Source: Hemibagrus wyckioides
Taxonomy: Eukaryota > Chordata > Actinopteri > Siluriformes > Bagridae
NCBI RefSeq assembly: GCF_019097595.1
Contig: NC_080710.1
Coordinates: forward strand, 26,467,280 to 26,531,279
Reading direction: 5' to 3'
DNA length: 64,000 bases
In this document: one piece after another, positions 46,009 through 57,437 of the stretch
Layout of the letters: each line of letters starts with the position of its first letter
How positions within the stretch are numbered: the stretch's first letter is position 1
Translations under genes and position numbers: made by a program
The notes under the pieces: model-generated
What the model was told of the DNA's origin: nothing
The model's database searches: none
What the model saw: only the letters and a program-made list of their open reading frames with translations

Positions 46009-49000
46009 TCTAGTTTTCTATTTCATGGCACGTCAGAAACATTCTCAACACTATACTTGTATAGCAAAGTCCTGCACGCTAGGCTGTTTATAGCATACAG
46101 TTCGTCTTTAACGGTGTACATTAAAAAAAAGAAAAGGGAAAAAAAAAAAAAAGATAGATGTTCACGATCATCACATTCTGTGAACATCAGGGTCTACGGC
46201 GAGTTCATTAGTATCTCCTGTTATAGACTTCTGACAGGATCAGGATTTCTGATGCAATTCTAGCCAACAGCAGTGCAACCTTACACTACAGTACAGCTCC
46301 CCTTATGGGGGATGCTTGAATCCTGTGTGTGTGTGTGTGTGTATGAGAAAGAGATACATATAAACACAGACAGACATGGCTTTGGCAGTGTGCAACAAAA
46401 GCACTATGTGCCTTAGCCACAGTGGGCCAACCTCTTCACCACCGTAACGAGTTCATTTAAAAAATCACTCCCCCAAAGGAGTGCACAGGCACAACAACAC
46501 TACTGCTTTCACTTCCTGACTGCTACACAAACGTGTGTGTGTATGTTCTGTAATTAAGCTACCGTACAATAACAAAGCGAGGGCTGAGAGTGTACAGTGA
46601 TGATAACAGCATTTTATGTGGCATACACTTTAACACAATATGCCTGAACTAATGCACATGATAATGCACTATTTGCTCTAATGGAACAGACAGCGGGTAC
46701 ATGGGGAATATGGCGGGTGCCGTTCATCAAAGCCGGGTGCGAACACTTTGTTTACTCAAATCCTGCGTGCGCCTTTGCATTTAAATAATGAAGATGAAGG
46801 TGAAAAATTGATGAAGCATAAAGGTTGGGTCACTGAAAAACAAGAGCGTGTAGCCGAGTTTCCTATAGCATCTGATACACACGTAACAATGAAAATGGAC
46901 CTGAATATTGTTTCTTTCATCTGATGACCTTTTCTGAAAACACACCTGGTGTATAATGAGCCCAGCACCCATGGGCTGGAATGTTTGCGGACTGTAGGTT
47001 CCAAGAGAACGAGGACATCCTTCTGAGCTCTTGGTTCCTGGTAAATTGGACCACAGGGGGCTATAAAGGGTGGTACGTTCAGAGAGATTAGGGATTAAGG
47101 GTAAATCACAGTGGGCTGAAATAGTGTATGTCTCATGTTACTGACTGGCAATGGAAGTTTTTAGGCAGGTGCCTGGGATGACGGCAAAGAACGAGTTAAT
47201 ATATTGGCCCTTAGACCTCAGAGAGAGTACAGTTTTAATATCAAGGGTGCAAATGTGATAAATATTCATAAGTTTAGGATTGTATATTCTCAAATATGCT
47301 AATATTTTATACTTCAGCTCTGGTGTCACTTTCCCCCTATTGTAATTTCTCAATAAATTGTTTGAGTTCTTATTTACAGGAAGGAAGGAAATCAGTTCGT
47401 GTCCACATACATGTCGCTATGGTGACCCTGAACTCCCTCTCTTATTCTCCCTCTCTCACACACACAGTAAGAGCTAACACACTGCAAGAGTTCTGCAAGA
47501 GTTAACCATGCCACTTCTAATGCAGCCTCATTTTACATACAGCGGCAGTCGGAGCCAGTCTCGGCTGAAGAACGCGACTGTTTCACAGCCTTGTTAATGT
47601 CAAAGTCACCCCCAAACTCACCCCCCACCCCACCCCCCCATCACCACGTCTCGTGTGTCTGACTGATCCCTTCACGTCTGAGACAGCCTCTCATCTCCTT
47701 ACCCCTACGCCCTCCACCTCCAGGCCTCAGACGGGGACAGGGTGGTGAGGTGACGGTACGGCTCACGGCGAGAGTGTATCTGTATGGCTGATTGAGGGCT
47801 CAGACACGGAACATGACGAGAATACCAAAACAGGAGCGTCTAATTTAGCTAGGAATATACTACGTTATTCAGAATTACTTTACATATAGACAGAGTATAG
47901 TTCTGAGCAGTAGTGTCCTTATTAACGAATCCTCTTTTTTTTTCTCAAACTGGGAAAAAGAAAAAATGTGTATGAATAATTTAATGAGAGACCTAAGTGA
48001 ATTTAGAAGAACTGTTCTGTTAAAGCTGCTATGAGGAATGTTCTAAAGCTGATTTACTGATGTTTAAGACTCTCAACATGTTTAACAGTAATTTTATTAA
48101 ATGAAAAACACATTAAAGTGACATATGGATATGAATTTTGTGTACTGACGAGTGAAAAATTATAGCTTGAGCCATTAGCATAAGACCATAAATGTAAAGC
48201 TAAATAATTGCTGTGAATGGGAAGATTATAGCTTCTTAGAGTTTCACAGCATAATGAAACTATGGTGCTTAAATCTATAGATGTAATTACGGTCATTTAA
48301 TTATGTTTGAACATAAGTACAACTATTTTTAAGTTAAAGAAGCATTGTGTATTGGCTCTAAGCGAGATTAGCCACAATTAATGAAGAAATAGAGATTGGT
48401 GATGATTTGGTTGCCTTCGTTGTAGCTTTGGAGGAAGAAAATCAAGAGAATTTGAGCTTGACCATAAATGAAAGCTATGCCGCAGCACTAAAATATCATA
48501 AATCAGTTAAAAAAATATAAATTTGCTTCATACCCCTCACAAGCATGACTCCCTTTTTCTCACCTGCACTTTTACCTGTCCTCCCTACTGGTGAGCTGCT
48601 TCTCTGCGCTTTTCTAAAAACTTTTCTCCAATTCAACTTTTGTTTATGACCATGGGAGGGGGGGGGAAACACAACCCAACACAACCACAGACAGCCACTT
48701 GTCATTGGGATGTCATTACATGTTAAATGAGCAGCAGCGGTTGAGAAAGAAAAGGTAAGCGTGAAAGCACCCCAATGTCTGCATGACTGCTACTCCTCAT
48801 GCTGTTGCCTCACTCACGGAGAAGACAAACACAAGAGAAAACACAACTAGTGCAACTCTGAAATATTCAAGATATACTGTATAAGTGTTGATAAATGCCA
48901 TTTAGACAGTCCTCTTTAATGCATCTGACAAGAGTCTGAGTGTTTATACATCTGACTAGGAGCTAGGTAGTTAGCTGGAATAGTCCGGATGTGTGCGAGA

Positions 49001-49487
49001 TAAAAGCAGCACGAGACGGCGAGGAGATGCAGGGAGTGGGTAAAGAGCCGGCGTGTCTGGCCAGAGCCGTCTTGGGATGCGGGAGCTCTTTCTGAGCTCT
49101 CTGACAGCACGGATCAATAAAGGAGACTTCTGAGCCTTAGCAGGACTGAGACACCCTTCATTCCCTGAGTGGAGATCAATAAGAGATTAGAGAGAGGAGC
49201 TACGCACCTTCCATCTTCAACTCGCTCTCTAGCTGTTTCTTTCTATAACTTAAAATGCCGCTGGTCTATTTATTCCCACCTCTTACTTATCCCTCTGTCT
49301 CTTCTACTCGGTAATAAAAAAAGAAACGGGATTTGAGAGGTGAGGGGGACAGTGGAGGTGGATGAAGTGGCTGATGATCAGAGAGACACTACCCGCTGTA
49401 GTCCACAGTGAGGATGCCAGTCTCTCTTTGCCATGCCATCAGATCATTACGGCTGCGAAGTGTCCTCCGGCTCTGGCGCCAGGCGTG
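46009..49487. other. Unique non-coding DNA with C-rich and poly-A spots
   Basis: Single-copy sequence with GT run 46326-46342, poly(A) near 46140, and a C-run cluster at 47608-47640 that could form a G-quadruplex on the minus strand. A short G run lies at 48656-48668. No gene is supported. Confidence 0.5.
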
Positions 49488-49570
49488 TACACACACACAC
49501 CATACACACACACACCATTCACGTGAATTCTAAAAACACCAGAGACCCCCAACTAGTTGCTCGCCTGCCT

Positions 49571-49571
49571 G

Positions 49572-49614
<43 letters not shown>
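49571..49614. repeat. (TA)n(GT)n compound microsatellite
   Basis: Short TA run followed by about 17 GT units; an AC-rich stretch lies at 49488-49518. Confidence 0.95.
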
Positions 49615-49618
<4 letters not shown>

Positions 49619-50720
49619 AAATACATAAGGATAGGACACAGGAGTTCAACACTGATCATTAAACCTTTTTCATCTAAATCATAAATTGCTAAGCATAAAT
49701 TTCAGAAATGAAATTATATGTAGAGTAGAAATGTGGTAAAAGGAGCATAGAACACATTCCTGACTCACAGCAATCAGAAATATATTAATTAAAATTCTCA
49801 AAATGTAATGAAAGGCTTGTACGGTAAAGCAAACATTGGTACTGGTATCTATAATATCTCTGTACTCAGAGTTTACTATCTCTATACTCATCTCTATACT
49901 TAGGGTTTACGTTATTCCCTATTCTTCTAGTATATGCATTAATTATGGGTGTTACGTTAAAACTAAACAGAGAGATCTCATTTTTAGGGCTCTTAAATAT
50001 AAAACACTATAATAGTGACCATCTGCCACATCACCCTTCCCAATGTTACTAATAAGCATACATGTGCCAGAGTCTTAAAAAAAGAAATCTTATAAAACAC
50101 ATTGCTACAATACACTGAATGGAGCAATGCATCGTAATTATACCTTTTATGAGCACATGGAAGCAGGGTGCAGGATCTCGAACCCTAATCTACCCACCAT
50201 ATCTAATATTCAGAGGCTCCTAAGTAATTTAATGAGCTAAATTATGAGTGGGTCTGGCAATGAGACCTTCATACCCTGTGGCACTCCAGGAGGAGGCCTG
50301 TGTGACCAGAGCAGACGGTGTGTAAGAGACATGCCGATTGCCTCGGGGCCACTCCGCTGTACTCAGACAGGAGTGTGTGTTAGTGACAGGTGGCTCAGGC
50401 CAGGAGATCAGACTGAAGCCAGGGGGAGGATCAGAATCTCATCGCATCAGGCTGAGTGGGTTTGGATCTCTGTGCAGCATTTAGTAATGTACAGTAGGAC
50501 CTCCGATTCTCAATAACAAGAGAGTCAAAGGCTGAAAAACTAAAGCAACACAGACTGGATGCGTTTGATTCAATCCATACTGAGATGTGGGAGTAGTTAC
50601 ATCAATCACTGGCTCTTTGAATAGGTAGATGCCTCGACTGGATCTACTCTACTTCAGATAGAAGATTCTAAGCAATGAATGAATACATAACTTGACGATA
50701 AGGACATTATTTACTGTCCG
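49615..50720. other. Unique non-coding DNA
   Basis: AT-rich to about 50220, then a GC-balanced repeat-free stretch to about 50480 that holds a 90-residue open frame (50244-50516) without any recognised domain. Confidence 0.5.
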
Positions 50721-50975
50721 GTGTCACCCAAATGAGGATGAGGTTCCTCTCAAGGTTTCTCTCAAATAAGTCTGGTTCCTCTCAAGGTTTCTTCATCTCA
50801 TCTCATCTCATCTCAGGGAGTTTGCCTCAGGCTTGCTCATTAGGGATAAATATTATTTCATTATATACTTTATAATTTACACTCTATGTTTCTATATTTC
50901 TATGAAGCTTGAGATGCTTTGAGCTAATGTTCACTGGTAAAAGTGCTATACAAATCAATTGAATTAAATATAAAT
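50721..50975 (+). repeat. Fish SINE/LINE-tail-like repeat, copy 2
   Basis: Same blocks as 4300-4525. It differs by an internal duplication ('GGTTCCTCTCAAGGTTTCT' appears twice, at 50743 and 50773) and by a CATCT expansion of four units near 50792-50815. It ends in 'GTGCTATACAAATCAATTGA' + 'ATTAAA', a tail type typical of fish retroposons. Confidence 0.75.
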
Positions 50976-51117
50976 ATCATAGCAAACTAAATAAAAATTC
51001 CCATTAAAGGCATCACTTTATTAACCTGACCAGTAATAAGTTATTTATCTGACCAGTTTGTTTTCTGTGACCACTTTTTAAATAGTTTATTACTAGCCAA
51101 ATTATGTATATAATTTG
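50976..51117. other. AT-rich spacer
   Basis: Unique AT-rich sequence between the retroposon-like repeat and the inverted repeat. Confidence 0.5.
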
Positions 51118-51248
51118 AAATGAGATCTCACATGGGTGTTATAGTCAGGGGTGCACAAACTTTTGGCCATAGAGTGTGTGTGTATGTACGTATATATATA
51201 TATATATATATATGCACCCCTGACTAACACCCATATGAGATCTCATTT
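51118..51248. repeat. Long inverted repeat around a TA tract
   Basis: The left arm 51118-51155 ('AAATGAGATCTCACATGGGT...') and the right arm 51213-51248 ('...CATATGAGATCTCATTT') are reverse complements apart from one substitution and a 2-base insertion. The 57-bp spacer contains 'ACAAACTTTTGGCCATAGAG' and a (TA)n tract. 'CAAACTTTTGGCC' resembles a DNA-transposon end, so this may be a foldback or palindromic transposon end; that is inference. Confidence 0.9.
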
Positions 51249-52629
51249 CAGATTTTTTCCCCCTTTCGCTGTTGACTTTCCACTAGATGCAGGAGCATTG
51301 CTGTGGGGATTTGAGTTCATTCAGTCTGAGCGTTAGTGAGATCAGACACTGATGTTAGGATGGTGAGGAGGTCTGGGGTGCAGTCGGTCTTCCAGTTCAT
51401 CCTAAAGGTGTTCAGTGGGGTTGAGTCAGAGTCAGGGCTCTGTGAAAGACCTGGCAAAGCATCCAAAGTCTTCATGGATTTTCATGCTAGTTTAGGCCCA
51501 ATAGTTTCAGTGAAGGGAAGCTATAAGGCTACTGCATACAGAGACAGGTGGCCTCACATTTTGGGCCAGACGGAGCATTTCAATAAGTATTAGAAGATAA
51601 GCAGTAATCGTAAATAATGCAAACTGATATCAAAATCTATTGAAGTACTCAACACAACAGAAACAAAGATTTGCACTAATATGCTCTGGAGTACAATATA
51701 ACCAGAATCGCATTATTCGTTATACATCTACATCCCTGTGCTTACTATTATCACAGTAAACCTTCAACAACGTGCATCATTAATAGTTTAAATGACCGCT
51801 AAAGATCTCGTTGGTTGTGTCCCCATTATTCCTGCAAACTAAATTGCCTTTATGCTCAGCTTCATGTTGGATGTTTAGTCTCCTGACATTTGTATCACTG
51901 AATTTCAATTCAGCTTTTGTCACTCTGGATAAAACCTCTTCGGATAAAAGCTTCTGCTCGATGAATAAATATAATTCATATTTATTAAACGTAATTCGCT
52001 CTGCACTGTGGTTGTGCCATAATGTCATCCACTGCCATGACTGCATTTGTTTGATTAATGCATTAATTACAGCGGAGGCGTGAGGTACCAGATGCAAAGC
52101 AGTGTGTGATCAAAATATTAATTTCCTTTCTGGAAAGTGCTAAGCGGTTTCCAAAAATAGGCATCTGAGCATATTTGGATTTTTTTTTTTGGACGAACAG
52201 GGCATTCTTACCTATTGTGTCCAAACAAATGAAGTCACAGAAAAGTGATGCTATTGATCGACGCCTCCTCCTCAGTGCCTTAATGACCCGGGAGGAGGAA
52301 GCGCAGCGTGTTGAAGACTCTGACACATAGCGGAGATTTCAGAAGAACAAAAACGGCAGAAATACATCAACTAACTATATAAACAGCGATATTTTATATA
52401 ACTCCTGTCAATCGTGTCAATTTTTACATGCATAATAGCTCACGAAGTTACACTATCCGTAATAGAATATTCCATTTGAAAACAGAAGTCAAAAATGGCA
52501 TCAGCTCCAGTCTTTTTACTCTTCTTCGCCCTTCATCGTTGTGTTGGATGGAAGTGTGTTCTCCCGAGGGGTTTAGTGGGTGGGGGAGTCACAGCACAGA
52601 GGACAGATCTAGGGTAGGGGGTCTGACAT
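51249..52629. other. Unique non-coding DNA, no gene seen
   Basis: Single-copy sequence. 52010-52110 has a repeat-free patch with 'ATTAATGCATTAATTACA', homeodomain-type sites in a palindromic arrangement. Open frames on both strands at 51780-52097 are opposite-strand shadows of each other and show no domain. Confidence 0.5.
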
Positions 52630-52692
52630 GGGGTGGGGAGGGGAGGGGGTGGTTGGGGCAGGGGAGTTAGGGAAGGCGGGGGGGGGGGGTCT
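52630..52692 (+). repeat. G-rich tract with strong G-quadruplex potential
   Basis: At least seven runs of three or more G within about 60 bp ('GGGGTGGGGAGGGGAGGGGG' then 'GGGGCAGGGG' and an 11-13 G run). It satisfies the usual G3+N1-7 pattern several times over. Confidence 0.9.
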
Positions 52693-52779
52693 GTTGGGGT
52701 TCGTCCAAAGCCTCACTGACAGATTTGCATTAGCGCTGAAGTGGAGGTGGGGGGAGGTCCTGTCAGGTTGCTTCTCTTC

Positions 52780-52886
52780 AAACACACACACACACACACA
52801 AATGCGAGGCAGTCACACACCAGTGAGCTGTCTCTAAAATGAGATGGAGTGTAAATAAGCTCAAGGATTCATTATACAGGCAATCC

Positions 52887-52936
<50 letters not shown>

Positions 52937-52991
52937 ATATAATCCCTGATTCAGGCCAATTCTGTGTGTGTGTGTGTGTGTGTGTGTGTTT
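52780..52991. repeat. Cluster of CA, CT and TG microsatellites
   Basis: (CA)n at 52780-52800, (TC)n at 52891-52917 running straight into (AC)n to 52936, then (TG)n at 52963-52989. Confidence 0.95.
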
Positions 52992-53694
52992 CTGCATGAC
53001 TGCCTCCAGCTCTGAATGCTGAATTTGGAAGATGCTTGGTGCTCAGATAAGGTATATTTGCTTACAGGGACCATAACTCAGCCTTTGCAATATCTCCAAT
53101 TTCGTAAGTCTGCAATATCATAACGCAGAAAAACACTGCGTATAACTGAATACATCGAGAACACGATAGGACTTTAAAAAGTTTTCCTTCCCCGTAACCA
53201 TATTGTAGGCTAAACTTTTTTTCTTTTTCTTCAACTGATCTGAAAAGTATCTTTAATCATAGGTAATGGTTCCACTTCTTGCCTGGAGCTCACAAACTGC
53301 ATTTTACAAGAGTCTTACCTTCTCCCGATCCCACGGCTACTCCTGAGAAATGTTTCAACTTTCCAACAACTTTAATGAAAAAGTCTATTTTAATCCAGCT
53401 TTATTTTATAAGTGCCCACAGCAGCCATTTCAAACAGGAGTGATTTAAACAGGTACATTATTGAAATAGTCATATCTCTGGTCTGTGAATAGATCTAGGT
53501 CAAGAAGATGTTTGACCAATAATATGAACACAAAGCATAACAGGAAATTAATGTGCTGCTGAGCTGAATACGCTCTGTGCAATTGTTTTTACAGTGCAAT
53601 GTGTTTGCTGATATGTTTTTTGGAAACAGAGAACCAGGACGAAACCCAGATGGACATTCCTCCAGATGGAGGACCAGACAACAACATTTACATA
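52992..53694. other. Unique non-coding DNA
   Basis: Single-copy AT-rich sequence with no gene that I can support. Confidence 0.5.
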
Positions 53695-54228
53695 TACACC
53701 GACCAGGCACAACATTATGACCACCTGCCTAATATTGCATTGGTCTCCCTTTTACTCCCAAAACAGCCCTGACCCGTCATGCACTGTGTATTCTGACACC
53801 TTTCCATCAGAACCAGCATTAACTTCTTCAGCAGTTGAAGCAACAGTAGCTCGTCTGATGGATCGGATCACACGGACCAGCCTTCGCTCCCCACGTGCAT
53901 CAATGAGCCTTGGCCGCCCATGACCCTGTCGACGGTTCACCACTGTTCCTTCCTTGGACCACTTTTGAAAGATACTGACCACTGCAGACCGGGAACACCC
54001 CACAAGAGCTGCAGTTTTGGAGATGCTCTGATCCAGTCATCTAGCCATTGGCCCTTCGTCAAACTCGCTCAAATCCTTACGCTTGCCCATTTTTCCTGCT
54101 TCTAACACATCAGAGGACAAAATGTTCACTTGCTGTCTAATATATCCCACCCACTAACAGGTGCCATGATGAGGAGATGTTATTCACTTCACCAGTCACT
54201 GCTCACAATGTTATGTCTAATCAGTGTA
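53695..54228 (-). mobile_element. Tc1-derived defective element, sister copy 2
   Basis: It starts 'TACACCGACCAGGCACAACA' after TA and ends '...GTCTAATCAGTGTA' before TA. Inverted ends and the TA duplication identify Tc1/mariner. The deletion junction ('CCCTGACCCGTCATGCACTG', near 53778) is the same as in 45490-46008. Length is 534 bp. It is immediately followed by a SINE fragment whose tail it may have entered. Confidence 0.93.
53752..54003 (-). pseudogene. Tc1-like transposase N-terminal remnant
   Basis: The minus strand keeps a frame with MGCSRSAVVSIFQKWSKEGT, VVNRRQGHGRPRLIDARGER, RLVRVIRSIRRATVASTAEE. The first helix-turn-helix, the basic GRPR-like hinge and the second DNA-binding helix region are visible. 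The true start lies upstream at about 54090, where the frame holds a small deletion and the same TGA (after MAR) as the copy at 45.8 kb. After about residue 75 the sequence runs through the deletion junction into the inverted-repeat region; no DDE catalytic domain exists. Confidence 0.88.
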
Positions 54229-54230
54229 TA

Positions 54231-54440
54231 TTTACATATACATTTGGCAGACGCTCTTATCCAGACATACAATTTATCTAATTTTATACAACTGAGCAAT
54301 TGGGGGTTAAGAAACTTGCTCAGGGGCCAAACGGTGGCAACTTGGTGGACCTGGTTTTCGAACCGACAACCTTCCAATGCCTTAATCATGAGCTCAAGGC
54401 CGAACCAGCGAGACCACAAAACTACCTGCTGGGCCACCAT
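54231..54440 (-). repeat. tRNA-derived SINE (family 2)
   Basis: On the plus strand it reads 'CATTTGGCAGACGCTCTTAT', 'TACAACTGAGCAATTGGGGG', 'TTGCTCAGGGGCC', 'GTGGCAACTTGGTGGACCTG', 'TTTTCGAACCGACAACCTTC'. The reverse complement carries GGTTCGAAAAC, a B-box match of tRNA type, so the SINE lies on the minus strand with its head near 54440. Copies or fragments occur at 45130, 16880 and probably 15546. Confidence 0.75.
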
Positions 54441-55824
54441 GCTACTCACTGAAACTCATAATTGGCATAAAGTTGTGAACCGTCTGGATTTTTACCTCCT
54501 GCAAATAAAGCACCAGAGCTCTCACTGCTGAGGGCGTGCAATTTTATTTTCCTCCAGTTTGTTACTCTAAAGTTTCTACAACTGGTTATGCATAGGTGCA
54601 TTGAACAGGAAAGTGTTCACATAGAAAGTAATTACAGGGAACGTTCAATCGTTACAGCCACGGTACACACACACACACACAAAGTGTCAGTGTGTATTAC
54701 ACAAACACAGAATACTTTCATTTTAATCAGCATGGGTGATCTGAAATATCATAACGATTATAATTACCACATTCGACTTTACAGCCAACAGGCTACAGAG
54801 CAGTTCCTATGTAGTAAAAGAATAAAACAAATCATTTCTATTACTGAGCACCGATAAACAAAGCGTCTCCTTCCACTGACCATGACGGATATATTACACA
54901 GAGCAGACAGAGTTTTCCTCCCAGGTTAAAGGGATTAAATGAAAACCTTCAGAGTCTGCGGAGGAATATGAATGAATGTAAACAAGATTTGTTCTGATAA
55001 AAGAGAATAGCATCTGTTCAGCCTCTTTATGCCTTGCAATTCCAGTATCAAAAGGAAAGAAACAAAGAGGAAAATATATATATATATCGAGAGCGACAAG
55101 TGACTGGACATTCCTTTAGAACAACTCAGGCCATCTGTCATCCATCTTGATAAATGCTGCAACATCAGTCCATGTATTGCACGCCAGTTTCCTCAGGGCT
55201 TCTGCACATAAGAGCACACAGCCCCAGCAGGACAGGAACATAAAACCAGACAGGACTAAGAGAACTGTACAGACTGGAAATCCAGTCAGAAAATAGCTTC
55301 TTTTTTCCAATACCCATACTCCTAAAGCATGCGAGAGCTCCAGTCTTTTATCAATCTGATTGATTTTGTTTATATTCTCTGAGATCGCTGCAGTCAGATC
55401 TAATCTGATCTCCCATCACTTTTACTCTGATACATCATTTATTGTGTGAGCGCAGAGCAGATTAATCTGCAGCTGTGTGCGAGTCTGAAATCAGGCATCC
55501 CATCTCTCACTTGCTCGGTCCACCTCTTTTCGCTCACGGACCCAACAACGTTACATACAAATCTAGATTTTTTTTTCTTGAACCTGAGTGTATTTATAAC
55601 TGCGCCTGTAAATTCTCATTCTACTGACCTTCACATGCAGAAAATGGGTCCTTTAAGAGTTAACTTACAACAAATTCTGTCAAAAGTACACAATTATACA
55701 TAGATGGTTCTACACAGAACATTTACGTGTACAGAGTTTACTCTAAATCCTTGTAAGAGACAAGTTTAAAGAGGCAAACACTCAGGAGAGGCACCTTTCT
55801 GCTCTCTGGACACTAAGGACTCAT
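54441..55824. other. Unique non-coding DNA
   Basis: Single-copy sequence with a short AC run at 54664-54680 and a short TA run at 55074-55086. No gene is supported. Confidence 0.5.
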
Positions 55825-55937
55825 GGGAGGGAGGGAGGGAGGGAGGGAGGGAGGAAGGGAGGGAGGAAGGAAGGAAGGAAGGAAGGAAGGAAGGAAGGAA
55901 GGAAGGAAGGAAGGAAGGAAGGAAGGAAGGAAGGAAA
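55825..55937 (+). repeat. (GGGA)n to (GGAA)n purine microsatellite
   Basis: It begins as GGGA units, mixes with GGAA, then becomes about 18 GGAA units. All-purine strand; the GGGA part has G-quadruplex potential and the whole tract triplex potential. Confidence 0.95.
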
Positions 55938-56090
55938 GAAAAAGAAAAGTACTTAAGGGTTCTTAGTATTTTTGGTCGTTTTTTTTTTGTAGTTAATTGT
56001 TGTTTAGTTTCCTTAAAAGGTTTAGGGCATTGCAGATAAAAAAAATAAATAAATAAATAAATAAAAATAATAATAATAATAATAATAATA

Positions 56091-56126
<36 letters not shown>

Positions 56127-56260
56127 TATTTTTTAATTTACAGTTCTAAATAATAATAACAAAAATAATAATTATTATTATTTATTATTATAACCATTAT
56201 AACATTTTTTTAATTTACAGTTCTAAATAATAATAATTATTATTATTATTTATTTTCAAC
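55938..56260. repeat. AAT/ATT trinucleotide tracts forming hairpins
   Basis: (AAAT)n then (AAT)n switches to (ATT)n near 56091, which makes a long perfect hairpin. About 75 bp on, 'TTTAATTTACAGTTCTAAAT' and the AAT/ATT switch recur, so the region carries a tandem duplication (cores near 56130 and 56210). Confidence 0.9.
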
Positions 56261-57402
56261 TGTGAATCAAAAAAGCCTTGTAGATAAAACAATAAATAAG
56301 TTATTCTTATTTCTATTTTTATTACTATTATTATTAATTTTTTATCTGCAAGTGTTTTTAGTGTTTTTTGTTTTTGCAAGTTGTAAATTGTAAATACAAG
56401 GCCACACAGAGTGTAGTATTCATCATTCCCAGTTCTCTCAGAAAAAAGCCAAGTTTAAAGAAGCCATCACTGAGGATGCCTTTTGCTAGCTATTGGTAAA
56501 TGTTCTTTTTCCTGCTTTAAAGTCATATCCAGAGATTCTGACAGAAGTTAGCTCAAACTGAAAAAGCCAAACAAACAAACAAAAAAAAACCCTCCATTCT
56601 TTCATCGATCCTGCCAAAGCCATGCCCCCAGAAGAGTACACAGAGGAACACACACTGCCTGGTATTCAAAATGCTGCTCTGAAGGCAACATGGGGTGCTT
56701 TCTGAACCGGTAGAAAAAGATTTACAGGCAAGTAGACGTGCCTCTTTTCTCTGAATTTTAAGTCTTAAGATGATGATGCATAGTGTCATTTTCCTCCGTT
56801 TACAAACCCTGTGGTGGAGCCGAGATTCTGCTCTTTGTGTATATCTTATTAAAGCTGCCAGAACATGAGGCCAGATATCTCACTAAATATCATTCAAACT
56901 GGTCAGACATTCAACATCAAGTTAGTGAAGAATGCTTAAAAAATAGTAGTCTTTTTTACCCTGTATGCCAGTATTCATAGCATGTCACTAGAATATTATT
57001 TGCTGTTATTTTTATTACTAGTAGCTGCATTGTCGTTATTAATAGACGCCAACACTGAATTTAGGTTCTGTTTCATAAATCCTCGTTCATCACGCGCGTC
57101 CAGGTGAGAAACACAAGGCAACACCGCCATCACCAGGACAGAAGAGTCACTGCTAGATCTGTACACAAGAACTCTGGACTCTAACTTGAACTCCGACCTT
57201 ATTTTAAGACCAGATGAAGGATGGAATACGAAGTAAATGACACACACACACAGCTACTATTAAAGGATCAAGCACATGGATAACAGGAGAAAAGAAATCT
57301 TGAGGGAAAAAAAAATGTGTCACTTCAAGGATTGAGTACCAGAGAGACGTCTAACGTGTCCTGACAATGACAGTTAGGGAACTGATGAACGACTCATCAT
57401 TC
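56261..57402. other. Unique non-coding DNA
   Basis: Single-copy sequence; no exon, RNA gene or transposon recognised. Confidence 0.5.

Positions 57403-57436
<34 letters not shown>
57403..57436. repeat. (GT)n microsatellite
   Basis: About 16 GT units; a shorter GT run follows at 57539-57554. Confidence 0.95.
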
Positions 57437-57437
<1 letters not shown>

